Shown here: positions 10,132 to 23,606 of the stretch, piece after piece
How positions within the stretch are numbered: position 1 is the stretch's first letter
Layout: the number at the start of each line of letters is the position of its first letter
Source: Neoconidiobolus thromboides FSU 785
Lineage: Eukaryota; Entomophthoromycota; Entomophthoromycetes; Entomophthorales; Neoconidiobolaceae
Assembly: GCA_025603075.1 (NCBI GenBank)
Contig: MU626262.1
Coordinates: forward strand, 124,001-188,000
DNA length: 64,000 bases
Direction: 5' to 3'
Translations under genes and position numbers: made by a program
Notes under the pieces: model-generated
What the model was told of the DNA's origin: nothing
What the model saw: only the letters and a program-made list of their open reading frames with translations
The model's database searches: none

Positions 10132-12177
10132 ATGTCAAAAGCACAGCAGATACTAGATATAGCATCTTCAAGCAAAGACATTTATTCTTTAGACCATGAA
10201 GAGCGAGATAGTGATTTAGATGAATATACCGATAATCAAGGAGAATCTGAGGCCCAATTTACAATTAGAGCAGCACTCCTAGGATCCATCTTAGGCTGTG
10301 TAGTATCAGCAAGTAATATTTATCTAGGATTAAAATCCGGATTCAGCTTCCCAGCTTCCATTTTTGGTGCAATATTAGGATATGCTATACTTAAGCCATG
10401 GTCTAAGTTACCATTATATCTTGGTGGGGGTTATTTTGGAATCAAAGAAAATTGTACAGTACAAACAGCAGCCACAGCAGCAGGAGGTTTATCGGTTGGA
10501 TTTATTAATGGTATACCAACAATGTTTCGGCTGGAGTTATTTCAGCTTCCATTGGACCATTATTGGAGTATGCTATTTTTATGGACGCTAGCAGCAGGTT
10601 TTTATGGTCTATTTTTTGCAATTCCTTTAAGATCCTACTTTATAATTAAACAAAAATTGATTTTTCCATCTCCTACTGCCTCAGCTAATACCATTCTTTC
10701 CTTACATTCCAAAGGTGGGAAAGAAGCAAAAATTCAAACTAAGTGGATTATGTATTCTTTTATAAGTGCTTTTATTTATAAAGTGGTAGGTTATTTTGTC
10801 CCATTTATTATTGACCTACATATTCTTTGGTGGATTTCAGTCCCGACTGGCTCCAAGTTATTAGCTACTATCGATGTTTTTTGGAGATGGCACTTTCAAT
10901 TAACAACTGCTTTTTTTGGTTCAGGCATGATTGTTGGTTTTAACACAGCCTTTTCTTTCTTCTTTGGAAGTGTATTAGCTTGGGGGATTATTGGCCCTGT
11001 ATTATTTTATAGTGATAATAATGAAATAGTGAAAGTATCTCCATGGGGGTATGATAAAAATAAAGCAACAGTTCAATCATGGAATTTATGGATTGGTACT
11101 GTCATTTTATTATGCTGTTCTTTTACTGAGTTATTGATGCAATCAAAGTCAATTTTTAATGGTTTTAAAAGTAGTTTGATCCAGCTTTATAATATAATTG
11201 CTAAATTATTTCGTATAAGAAGGGTTGAGCATAATCTCGGAAATAATGAAGATCCAGTTCCAGAAAATGAACTTGTTCCAACTTGGATGTGGGTTTCTGG
11301 TACTATAATTTCTGGAATACTTACAATTATTGTGTTAGTTATATATTTTGAGATGAATGTAGGGGCTGGAATATTAGCAATTATATTAGGATTTATGTTT
11401 TCACTTATAGGCTGTCAAGCAGCAGGTGAAACTGATATTAATCCAGTCGGGGTTATTGGAAAAGCATCTCAATTCGTATTTGCTGGAATACCTGGTGCTA
11501 ATTTAAAAGTACGACAACTTAATAATTTAATTGCTGGTTCACTTGCTGCAGCCTGTGGATCTCAGGCGGTAGATATGGTAGGAGATTTGAAAACTGGTCA
11601 CATTTTGAAAGCATCTCCACGCTCTCAGTTTTATGCACAGATTGTTGGATCTGTGTTTGGAGTTGTTATCGCCGTAGTTTTATTTATGTTATTTGGTAAA
11701 GCATATCCTTGTATTCTGATCCAACAGAAAATAGGCTCTCCACCCTGTGAATTTCCTGCACCAGGTGTTGCAGCTTGGACAGCTGTAACTCAAGCTTTGA
11801 CTTCAGATATATTAAGAGTTATTCCAGAATCATGTAGAATCGCTTGTTTGGTGTTTGGTTTAAGTACAATTATATTAGTTGTTCTTAAAAACAGCTACTT
11901 AAAAAAATATGCTGACTATATTCCAAATTGGAATGCTATTGGTATTGCTTTTATCAACCCAGCACCTGCACTCCCTATCGCCAGTGTCCTTGGTGCTTTA
12001 ATCGGGGTTATTTGGAATAAAGCAAATCCAAAATACTGGAAAATTATGGGAATTGCTTTAGCATCTGGTTTAATTGCTGGTGAAGGCACTGGGGGAGTAT
12101 TTCATGCAATTTTTAATATTGTTGGTTTGGATCCTAAAAAAGTATCAACAATGTTTGCAATGCCTATAGCTTTATAG
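10132..12177 (+). CDS. OPT-family membrane transporter, paralogue 2
   Basis: Predicted multi-pass OPT-superfamily transporter of the YGL114W type, 681 residues, intronless. The reading frame is open from 10123, but that codon is TTG; the first ATG (MSKAQQILD) is at 10132 and is taken as the start. Signatures: ASNIYLGLKSGFSFPASIFG, KENCTVQTAATAAGG, GETDINPVGVIGKASQF, CGSQAVDMVGDLKTGHIL, SPRSQFYAQIVGSVFG and GLIAGEGTGGVFHAIFN. Compared with its paralogues it has tyrosine instead of glutamate in the GGG(E/Y)FG loop, KQKLIF for QQKLIF of paralogue 3, and RIRRVEHN in place of PIKKIDFD before the conserved NEDPVP segment. These differences may bear on substrate or regulation, but that is inference. 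It sits between paralogues 1 and 3 in the same orientation, consistent with tandem duplication. Confidence 0.93.
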   Translation: MSKAQQILDIASSSKDIYSLDHEERDSDLDEYTDNQGESEAQFTIRAALLGSILGCVVSASNIYLGLKSGFSFPASIFGAILGYAILKPWSKLPLYLGGGYFGIKENCTVQTAATAAGGLSVGFINGIPTMFRLELFQLPLDHYWSMLFLWTLAAGFYGLFFAIPLRSYFIIKQKLIFPSPTASANTILSLHSKGGKEAKIQTKWIMYSFISAFIYKVVGYFVPFIIDLHILWWISVPTGSKLLATIDVFWRWHFQLTTAFFGSGMIVGFNTAFSFFFGSVLAWGIIGPVLFYSDNNEIVKVSPWGYDKNKATVQSWNLWIGTVILLCCSFTELLMQSKSIFNGFKSSLIQLYNIIAKLFRIRRVEHNLGNNEDPVPENELVPTWMWVSGTIISGILTIIVLVIYFEMNVGAGILAIILGFMFSLIGCQAAGETDINPVGVIGKASQFVFAGIPGANLKVRQLNNLIAGSLAAACGSQAVDMVGDLKTGHILKASPRSQFYAQIVGSVFGVVIAVVLFMLFGKAYPCILIQQKIGSPPCEFPAPGVAAWTAVTQALTSDILRVIPESCRIACLVFGLSTIILVVLKNSYLKKYADYIPNWNAIGIAFINPAPALPIASVLGALIGVIWNKANPKYWKIMGIALASGLIAGEGTGGVFHAIFNIVGLDPKKVSTMFAMPIAL

Positions 12178-14188
12178 TAGCAGTTTTATACAATAAATCC
12201 AATTAAAGTTTATTATTAATTTAATTTATTTATAAATCTTGTTTTATCCCAAAAAAAATTAGCTTAAGCTACTGAAATTTAATCATATTAAGAATTTTTG
12301 TATAATGATGCTTTTGTTTTTTATTTTTTTATAATTTATTTTTAGTAGTAAATCAAATTGATCAACTAAAGTAAAAGTAACTTAATATTACTTAATCTAA
12401 TTTTTTAAATGCTGAAAATATTCTACTTTTATTGTTGAGATTTTATATTCTATTGTTGAAACTAACTAATTAATTGTTGAGAATTAATTGTCTTTAAAAC
12501 AAAAAAATTGCCAACTATTTAAAAGTAAAATCTATCAATTTTTATAATCATATTAATTGATACAAAACACTACATACTATGAGTATATATTTTTTTGTTT
12601 AGGAATTTTATTAGAAATTTTTCCATTCAAATAGTGCTTAGAAAAATGGAAAAAGTGATGAGACAAAAGAACACCCTCCTACATTTACGATTTTTTTATT
12701 CTATAAACCTTGACCCTTAAACCCTCTGTAATTTATAAATAAACTGAAAAAAAGGTGTTTCATTGAATTTTTGTCAAAAACTTATGCATTACATGATAGA
12801 AATCAATTATTATTACTACATTTAATTATGCTAGGTGGTATGACCTTAGTTTTATGGTGCTAGTTAGCAAACGTGGATCAACTTTTATATAAAAAGGAGT
12901 TCATAATAAGACATATTTTTTAAAAGGCGAATGATCAAAAGACATTTTTATTAAATTGATCACTTTAAAAAAATATTATTGAAAAATAATTCCATTCATT
13001 TTAATATTGTATTATTACTCTGTAGGTATATTAATAAAACCGTAGGTTGTATAGATATCTTTTGAATTTAACCCGTTCTCTCCTTTTTTATCATAAATGA
13101 TAATAAAATTATTCTTTAAAAGTTTGACTAAGAAGTAAATAAGATTCTAGGTTATTAAAGCCATTGCGCATATAGAAGTTTATCAAAACCTTTTCTAACA
13201 TGTTGTCAAAGCATGCCGCCTACATTCACCTCTTTAAATAAAACTAAGTGGAAAAAACTATCTTCCCTTCCTTTGGAGAAATCATCTTAAATAAAAATAT
13301 TGTGGATTTTTTATTTTATCGTCTTATAGATATCAAGGATATGCTTGGAATTATTTTATTAAAATTTATTTGATAAAAGTGTTCTTAAACCTGTTATTTC
13401 AAATAAAACGTTATCAATAACAGTAGTTTTTCGGTATTATATTACTAATAGATATTATTTAATATTTAGATTAAGCGCAAGTTATAGCTATTTGAGTATT
13501 AAAATAAGGTTTATTTAAACATAAGTGGTATGGTAAAGTAGAAGAACCTAAAAAAAAGATAAGATAACTTACCCTTTTTAAGATAGAATCATGTTATCTT
13601 ATATATTTCTAAATTCAAATAAGAATTGAATTCAAGTGACAGCAATTTTAATTAGAAAAATAGATGGAGTAACTGAATTTATTGCTTTTATTCTGAACCA
13701 ATTCTTTTTTAAATTACACTTGTTAGGAATTCTCAATGATTGTTTTTAGTTTTAAGGAAGACACCATCGGGTGTTTATTATTTGACGTGGAAAGAGTCAT
13801 TATCGAAATTCTTGATTATCATGTTCTAATGTTGATTCAATATTAAGAGATAATATTAATTTAAAATATTAAAAAATAAAGTATCATTATAAAGAAAGTA
13901 AAGTAATTGAAACACCCAATAGTAGTTTGATTATTTGCAATAAATTAAACGTTATTACTTGTATTTTTTACTATTTCCAGTTTAATTAACGGTTCTTAAG
14001 AATACAATTTTTTTGGCTATTCAATACTGCTATGGTAGGAATTAAGAATCATCCCGACTTCACATGATTGTAATTTCTATCTAAAAACAGTCACTAGAAC
14101 TATTAAATTTATGGCATAAAAAAAAGCACTATAAATAAAGCTGAAAAGCAATTTGATTAATCAAACCTTTTTTAATAAATTATTTAAC
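12178..14188. other. Intergenic region between OPT paralogues 2 and 3
   Basis: Two kilobases of AT-rich sequence with one diverged inverted-repeat element (12578-12682). No coding sequence recognised. Confidence 0.6.
12578..12682 (-). mobile_element. MITE-like inverted-repeat element, copy 4
   Basis: Diverged full-length copy. It starts TATGAGTATAT, contains TTTTTCCATTCAAATAGTGC and ATGGAAAAAGTGATG, and ends AACACCCTCCTACA. The ends are more decayed than in copies 1 or 2. Confidence 0.75.
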
Positions 14189-16228
14189 ATGGCTTCAAAA
14201 GGAGACTTTGATCCTGCGACTTCGCCTGACGAAAAATATCAGTTAGATACAACTGAACATGACTCTGACGTTGACTCATATTATAAACACGAAGACGATG
14301 GAATTGATGTCCAATTTACTTGGAGAGCTGCTATCATAGGTTCCATTCTAGGATCCATTGTTGCCGCTAGTAATATGTACCTTGGTTTAAAATCTGGATG
14401 GACTTTCTCTGCTTCTATTTTTGGTGCTATTCTTGGTTTTGGTATTCTTAAACCATTATCAAAATTGCCACCTGCTTGGGGTGGTGGCGAATTTGGTATG
14501 AAAGAAAATTGTACTGTTCAAACAGCTGCTACTGCTGCTGGTGGTCTTTCTGCTGGTTTTGTTGCAGGTGTTCCTGCTATGTTCCGTCTCGGATTACTTG
14601 ATCCTGATATTACTAAACATTGGGGTATGTTCTTCTTATGGACATTAGCTGCTGGTTTTTATGGTTTATTCTTTGCTGTTCCTTTAAGATCTTATTTCGT
14701 TATCCAACAAAAGCTAATTTTCCCATCCCCTACTGCTTCAGCTAACACCATTCGCTCATTACATGCAGGTGATGGTGAAGAAGCTAGGACCCAAACTAGA
14801 TGGATTATTTACTCTTTCTTAGGAGCTGTTATCCATAAAATTGTTGGGTATTTCGTTCCTTTCTTAATTGATATGCATGTCTTATTTTGGTTCTCTATTC
14901 CATCAGGTAACGCTGTTTTACAAGCAATTGATCCATTGTGGAGATGGCAGCTTCAAATCACAACCGCTTTCTTTGGAGCAGGTATGATGGTAGGGCTGAA
15001 TACTGCGGCATCTTTCCTCTTTGGTGATCTTTTAGCTTGGGCAATCATTGGTCCTATCTTGTTTTATGGCGACAACGATATTGTTGTTAAAAAATCACCA
15101 TGGGGTTACAGTAAAGAGAAAGCAACTGTCCAATCTTGGAATTTATGGATCGGTATTGTTATTATGTTGTGCGCCTCCTTCACTGAATTATTTATGCAAT
15201 ATAAATCTTTATGGAATGGCGTCAAAGGTGGTTTTATTCAACTTTGGAATCTTATTGCTAAGGTACTTCCCATCAAGAAGATTGACTTTGACGGATCAGA
15301 TAATAAAGATCCAGTTTCAGAGCATGAACTTATACCTACTTGGATGTGGATGTCTGGAACGCTGGTTTCTCTTATCCTTACTATTTTAGTATTATACTTT
15401 TACTTCGATATGAACGTAGGAGCTGGTATTTTAGCTGCGCTCTTAGGTTTTGTCTTCTCATTTATTGGATGTCAATCTTCTGGCGAAACTGATATTAATC
15501 CAACTGGTGTTATTGGAAAAGCATCTCAGTTCGTATTTGCTGGTATCCATGCTGAAACGTTACAACTTACTCAACTTCATAATTTAATTGCTGGTGTTTT
15601 ATCTGCTTCATGTGGATCTCAAACAGTAGATATGGTAGGTGATCTGAAAACGGGCCATTTATTACGTGCTTCACCACGTTCTCAATTCTACGCACAAATT
15701 GTTGGTTCCGTATTTGGTATAGTTATTGCTGTAGTTTTATTCGTGTTATTTGGTAAAGCATATCCCTGCATTTTAGTAAAAGAACCAGAAGGTGCACCAG
15801 CATGTACTTTCCCTGTTCCTGCAGTTTCTGCTTGGGCTGGTGTTACTGAAGCTTTAACATCTGATATCTTAAAGATGGTCCCAGAATCTTGCCGTATTGC
15901 ATGTTTAGTCTTTGGATTAGTTACAATTGCAACTATTGTTCTTAAGAACACTTACTTAAAGAAATACTCTGCTTATATTCCTAATTGGAACGCCATTGGG
16001 GTTGCTTTTGTTAATCCAGCACCATATATTCCAGTTGCTAACTTCATTGGAGCCTTAATTGCACTTGTATGGAACAAAATTAATCCAAGATACTGGAGTA
16101 TTATGGGTATTGCCTTAGCATCTGGCTTGATTGCAGGTGAGGGTATTGGTGGGGTTTTCCATGCCATTTTCAATATTGCTGGGGTAACTGAAGAAGAATA
16201 CTCTACCACTTGGGCTATGCCTGTCTAA
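14189..16228 (+). CDS. OPT-family membrane transporter, paralogue 3 (codon-biased copy)
   Basis: OPT-superfamily transporter of the YGL114W type, 679 residues, intronless. The frame is open from a TTG at 14153, but the ATG at 14189 (context AACATGG, protein MASKGDFDPATSPDEKYQLD) is the likely start. Signatures: ASNMYLGLKSGWTFSASIFG, KENCTVQTAATAAGG, GETDINPTGVIGKASQF, CGSQTVDMVGDLKTGHLL, SPRSQFYAQIVGSVFG and GLIAGEGIGGVFHAIFN. A hydrophilic acidic N-terminus precedes the first helix, as in the paralogues. The gene differs sharply in codon choice: alanine and glycine are mostly GCT and GGT (six of seven alanines in 14521-14580 are GCT), whereas paralogues 1 and 2 use many GCA and GGA codons. 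This pattern usually marks a highly expressed gene, so this copy may be the main transporter. Substrate is unknown. Confidence 0.94.
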   Translation: MASKGDFDPATSPDEKYQLDTTEHDSDVDSYYKHEDDGIDVQFTWRAAIIGSILGSIVAASNMYLGLKSGWTFSASIFGAILGFGILKPLSKLPPAWGGGEFGMKENCTVQTAATAAGGLSAGFVAGVPAMFRLGLLDPDITKHWGMFFLWTLAAGFYGLFFAVPLRSYFVIQQKLIFPSPTASANTIRSLHAGDGEEARTQTRWIIYSFLGAVIHKIVGYFVPFLIDMHVLFWFSIPSGNAVLQAIDPLWRWQLQITTAFFGAGMMVGLNTAASFLFGDLLAWAIIGPILFYGDNDIVVKKSPWGYSKEKATVQSWNLWIGIVIMLCASFTELFMQYKSLWNGVKGGFIQLWNLIAKVLPIKKIDFDGSDNKDPVSEHELIPTWMWMSGTLVSLILTILVLYFYFDMNVGAGILAALLGFVFSFIGCQSSGETDINPTGVIGKASQFVFAGIHAETLQLTQLHNLIAGVLSASCGSQTVDMVGDLKTGHLLRASPRSQFYAQIVGSVFGIVIAVVLFVLFGKAYPCILVKEPEGAPACTFPVPAVSAWAGVTEALTSDILKMVPESCRIACLVFGLVTIATIVLKNTYLKKYSAYIPNWNAIGVAFVNPAPYIPVANFIGALIALVWNKINPRYWSIMGIALASGLIAGEGIGGVFHAIFNIAGVTEEEYSTTWAMPV

Positions 16229-16411
16229 TTCTATTGTTATAATTTTGCATTTTCGACATTCTAATTTTAAATTATTGAATAATAAATGAATACTTTTTAT
16301 TTAACTGGAGTTTTGAATATTCACTTTTTGACTAGTTATATTTTTAATTTAAACTTCTAACAAGCGACTTCCATAACATTTATAGTGGTGCCATGAAAAT
16401 CATGAAATAGA

Positions 16412-16514
16412 TATGGAGGTGTCTTTTTTTGATTTTCATTACTTTTTCAATTTTTTAAGTACTATTTCAGTGGTAAAGTTATTAGCAAGATTTAAATAAA
16501 AACACATCCTCATA
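16412..16514 (+). mobile_element. MITE-like inverted-repeat element, copy 5
   Basis: Starts TATGGAGGTG, contains ATTACTTTTTCAATTTTTTA and GTACTATTTCAGTGG, and ends ACATCCTCATA. ATA flanks both sides. The core AGCGCT is mutated to AGTACT. Confidence 0.8.
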
Positions 16515-16563
16515 TAAATATTATATTTAGAAAGTAAGGTTTTTTAATATTCATCTAGTATAT

Positions 16564-16593
16564 TAAATTCTTCTTAAAATACATCTCCATATA
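16564..16593 (+). mobile_element. MITE-like element, right-end remnant
   Basis: Only the right end is present: AAATTCTTCTTAAAATACAT followed by CTCCATATA. It matches the AAATTCTTAAATACAAAAATAC / ATCCCCATA end of full copies. It lies about 50 bp after copy 5. Confidence 0.6.
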
Positions 16594-17560
16594 TCAAGTT
16601 TTGTTTATAAAAGGACTTTAGATTTCTATATCTTTTGTATGCCATATCAAGCCATAAAATGTTAACAATTCAAGCTTAAAATAAGAAAAGAAATTTATTA
16701 ACACTAATAATTTTAAATACATAATTTTAAAAACTTTTATTATAAAGTAGATATAAATATATTTTAATGCAATTTTATTAAGTAGCTTTTAAGCAAGTTT
16801 TTTAAGCTTTTAAACAAGACTATACTTAAATTTGTTAAAAAGTAAATAATTCATTAATTTTTGTAAATATCATTACTTTTTAAAAGACATCATAAGGTTC
16901 TGTAGTTTTATTAATAAAAATTGAAAATAAGTCTATAAAGGCGCGAAGTCAAATAAAGGACATTGTTTACAAAAAGCAGTAACTTGTTATTTACAGGGCG
17001 CCTAAATCAGATAATAACCTAGAAGCAAGAAGCATAAAGAGGAATTAAATTTAAAATTTAATAATCAAATGACTCTGAGTCATATTAATTAGTAATGTAT
17101 TCTTATAAAAAAGTGTTAATTAGAAAAATCATAAGTAAAAATCACAGATTTCAAATAGAATAAAGATCTTAATTTAGCAAGCTCTCGCTATACTGCTTCT
17201 TCTACTCTTCTATAGATACTATACTTCATTACTGGTAACTAACACTTGAGTTTTTTTAAAGCACACCTTAATTAACTGCAAAAATTCAAAATCTACAGTT
17301 CATTACTTTTCTCCCAACTCGATTTCTTAGTTTAATTTCCAACTATAGTAATCATTTCTCGAAGTTGCTAGAAAGCCAAAAAAGACGTCATACTCCCTAA
17401 TTTGATTTGAATTTGCAATAATCGAATTAATTAAGGGAATAATTCTTTTTATGAACTAGATTGCAAGCTATTATTAATAGCTGATTATCTTATTTTTTTA
17501 ATTTTTTTTAGATTATCTTGTGAAAGAAAGTATTATTAATAATTAAAAAGCGAAATTCCA

Positions 17561-19315
17561 ATGCGAGTTTATAGTGTCACGCCAATATTAAGAACAATAC
17601 AAAGATGTAGTGGAGTTTCTTCCAATTTTGTTAAGTCAAGAAATATTAGTACTAAGTCTGCATTTCAAAAGCAAAGTAATTGGTATCAAAAAACACAAAA
17701 ACATCAATTTCATCAATCTTCCGCTGTTTCTAAACAGGATTTTTATAAAACATTAGGTGTTGATAAAAAAGCATCAAGCTCTGAAATCAAAAAAGCTTAT
17801 TATCAATTAGCTAAAAAATATCACCCAGATACTAACAAAGGTGATAAAAACGCTCAAGAAAAATTTATTGAAATTCAAGAAGCTTATGAGGTAAAAGAAG
17901 GTTTTGAATTTTAATCTATTTATATTAAATTTTTTTAAAAAATAGTGTTTATCTGATGAACAAAAGAGAGCAGCTTATGATCAATTTGGTCATGGGTTTG
18001 ATGGTAGTGGTAAGCTATTTTTAAGAGTTAAATAATAATAATGATTTATTTTATATTTAAAGGTGGTTATAACCCAGGAGCTGGAGGGTTTGATGGGTTT
18101 GGAGGTTTTGGTCAAGGTGGTTTTTCACAAGGTTTTGGAGGAGGCCAAGGTTTCAATCCAGAAGATTTATTTTCACAATTTTTTGGTGGAGGTTTTGGTA
18201 AAGGAAGAGCAGGTAGAAGTGGCTTCGATTTAACTGGAGAAGATATCCAGGTAAAGAAATAGTACAATAATCCCAACTTAATACTAAACAACAATTTTTT
18301 AGGTTAATATGAATATTTCATTTATGGAAGCAGCTAAAGGAGTTAACAAAAAAGTACGTATTCAACCTATAATCAATTGTTCCACTTGTAAAGGTCATGG
18401 TACTAAAGATGCTAAGAAGCCAGATCCATGCCCAAGCTGTCATGGTTCAGGTCAACAAATATTTAATACAATGCAAGGTATATTAGCAAGAACTTGTTCT
18501 ACTTGTGATGGTTCAGGTGCCAAAGTAAAGAAAGGATCAGAGTGTAGTACCTGCGGTGGTATGGGTAGAGTTAGAGATAACAAATTAGTAGATGTTAATA
18601 TACCAGCAGGTAATTTCAATTTAAGGAATTAAAATAGTTTAACTAATATTAATACTTTTTAAGGTGTTGATGATGGTGTCAAATTAAGAGTAAGTGGAGA
18701 AGGTGATTCCCCAATAGAAGGACAAGGACGTCGTGGGGATTTATTTGTTAAATTAAGAGTACAACCATCACAAACATTTAAACGTAGTGGACCAGATGTT
18801 CATGTTGAGGCGAAGGTACCTTTTCAAACCGCTATATTGGGAGGCTTCATTAGAATCCCTACAATTGATGGAGATGTTGAACTTAAAATTACACCAGGAT
18901 CTCAATCGAACGATACCTTAGTATTAAAAGGAAAAGGTATTTCTAAATTAAATTCACGTAATGGCAAAGGAGATCAATATGTTAATTTACATATATCAGT
19001 ACCCAAGTAAGTGAAATTTCAATTTTTTTTAATGTGATATATTAATATTTTAAATTTAGAAAATTAACGGATAAACAAAAAGAATTAATAGAAGAATTTT
19101 CAAAGACATTAAATAATAATGATAAAAAGAAAGGTAATGACGATCAAGATATTGAAAATAAGGAAGGATCTAATAGTAATAAAAAGGGTCGATTTTTTAA
19201 TAAGATCTTTGACAAATTCATGAAAGATAATGAAGATAATGGAAAAAGTAAAGAAGATATAAAAAAAGAAAGTAAAAAAGAAGATGATGAAAGTAAAAAA
19301 GCAGCCTCAGCGTAA
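17561..19315 (+). CDS. MDJ1: Mitochondrial DnaJ-type co-chaperone Mdj1
   Basis: Type I J-protein (495 residues) that would stimulate mitochondrial Hsp70 (Ssc1) in protein folding. Six exons join in frame across introns 17891-17945, 18010-18062, 18251-18302, 18610-18663 and 19007-19059. The N-terminus is a basic, serine-rich presequence without acidic residues (about 1-55), fitting import into mitochondria. The J domain starts at [11 protein letters not shown] (residue 60) with HPD at 88-90 and is split by the first intron, continuing as [18 protein letters not shown] glycine/phenylalanine-rich region follows. The zinc-binding region has four CxxCxGxG-type repeats ([32 protein letters not shown]), then the DnaJ C-terminal substrate domain ([15 protein letters not shown]). 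The tail is a long lysine/glutamate-rich segment. Length is close to yeast Mdj1 (511). It converges on the PFK gene. Confidence 0.95.
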
Positions 19316-19772
19316 CCAATTTATGAGTTATAGAAAGAAGTAATGTATTAAAACTATTTTGAAAAGTAGTTTAATAGAAAATATAAAAAATTCGATTATG
19401 AATCAAATTAGAATCAAGTTTTATTTTAATTGAAAGTAAAAATATAAGTAAATTTTATTTTCATTGTCTTTTGTAACTTTATTTTTTATTGTTATAGATT
19501 TAGTATTTTACTATCTTTTAAATGGTTATAAATTAATGAACAATCAGGTTGAATACTAATTTTTAAATTAAATTGAATTTATATTACACTTATAACTCAT
19601 TATTTTTATATAATAAATAAATAAAAGAAACAACAGAATTTTAATCTAAACAATCAAAAATATATTAATTTGATATAAATAGCTTATTTTATTCAAGCCT
19701 AATAAAATCCTAAATCCATTCTAATGTTCTAAAAAAAATTCATTAAAATCTCATCATTTATCAAACTCAAAT
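19316..19772. other. Convergent 3' intergenic region MDJ1/PFK
   Basis: Shared 3' flank of two converging genes; AT-rich and probably holding both polyadenylation regions. Nothing else seen. A possible extra 3' exon of PFK (see the PFK entry) would end inside it. Confidence 0.5.
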
Positions 19773-23210
<3,438 letters not shown>

Positions 23211-23606
23211 AATGTATTTTTTTGAGCTTTCTTTTAAAATAATAGTTCTAAAAGTTTAAAATTTAACATGCTGGTTGAGGATTTCAATTACTTGCTTATC
23301 GGATTTTTAAAATGGAATTTTACGTCACGATTTTCAAATTGGGAATGATTATTGGTAGAAAACTTAAATGAGCTATTATTATCTCGGATAATAAAACTTG
23401 ATAGATAAGATATCATAATGTATTCAAAAATTCAATCACTATTAGAAATAATTTCAGTAAGCCTAAAAGTCTAGATTCTTTCTTTTCATAATTATTTATT
23501 TATCAATATAAATAAAATAAACAAAACTAAATATAAAGCATCAAATTTTTATTATTTTATTAACTTCTCAAAAAAAATTACTTTTTCTTCTTGGTCTAAA
23601 AAAAGA
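23211..23606. other. PFK upstream region / 3' flank of Vps39-family gene
   Basis: 396 bp between the stop of the upstream minus-strand gene and the PFK ATG. It must contain the PFK promoter. No recognisable motif stands out. Confidence 0.45.

Larger units (their letters stand above)
16229..17560. other. Intergenic region between OPT paralogue 3 and MDJ1
   Basis: Contains one full inverted-repeat element (16412-16514) and a half copy (16564-16593). A short GC pair (AGGCGC at about 16937 and GCGCCT at about 16998) hints at a stem but lacks tRNA features. No gene seen. Confidence 0.6.

Noticed and set aside
14153..14188. Upstream start of OPT paralogue 3
   Set aside because: The codon at 14153 is TTG; ATG at 14189 has a better context and matches the paralogues' N-terminal layout.
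16935..17005. Possible tRNA or structured RNA (AGGCGC ... GCGCCT)
   Set aside because: The GC ends could pair, but no T-loop GTTC motif, no anticodon arm and no pol III signals were found.
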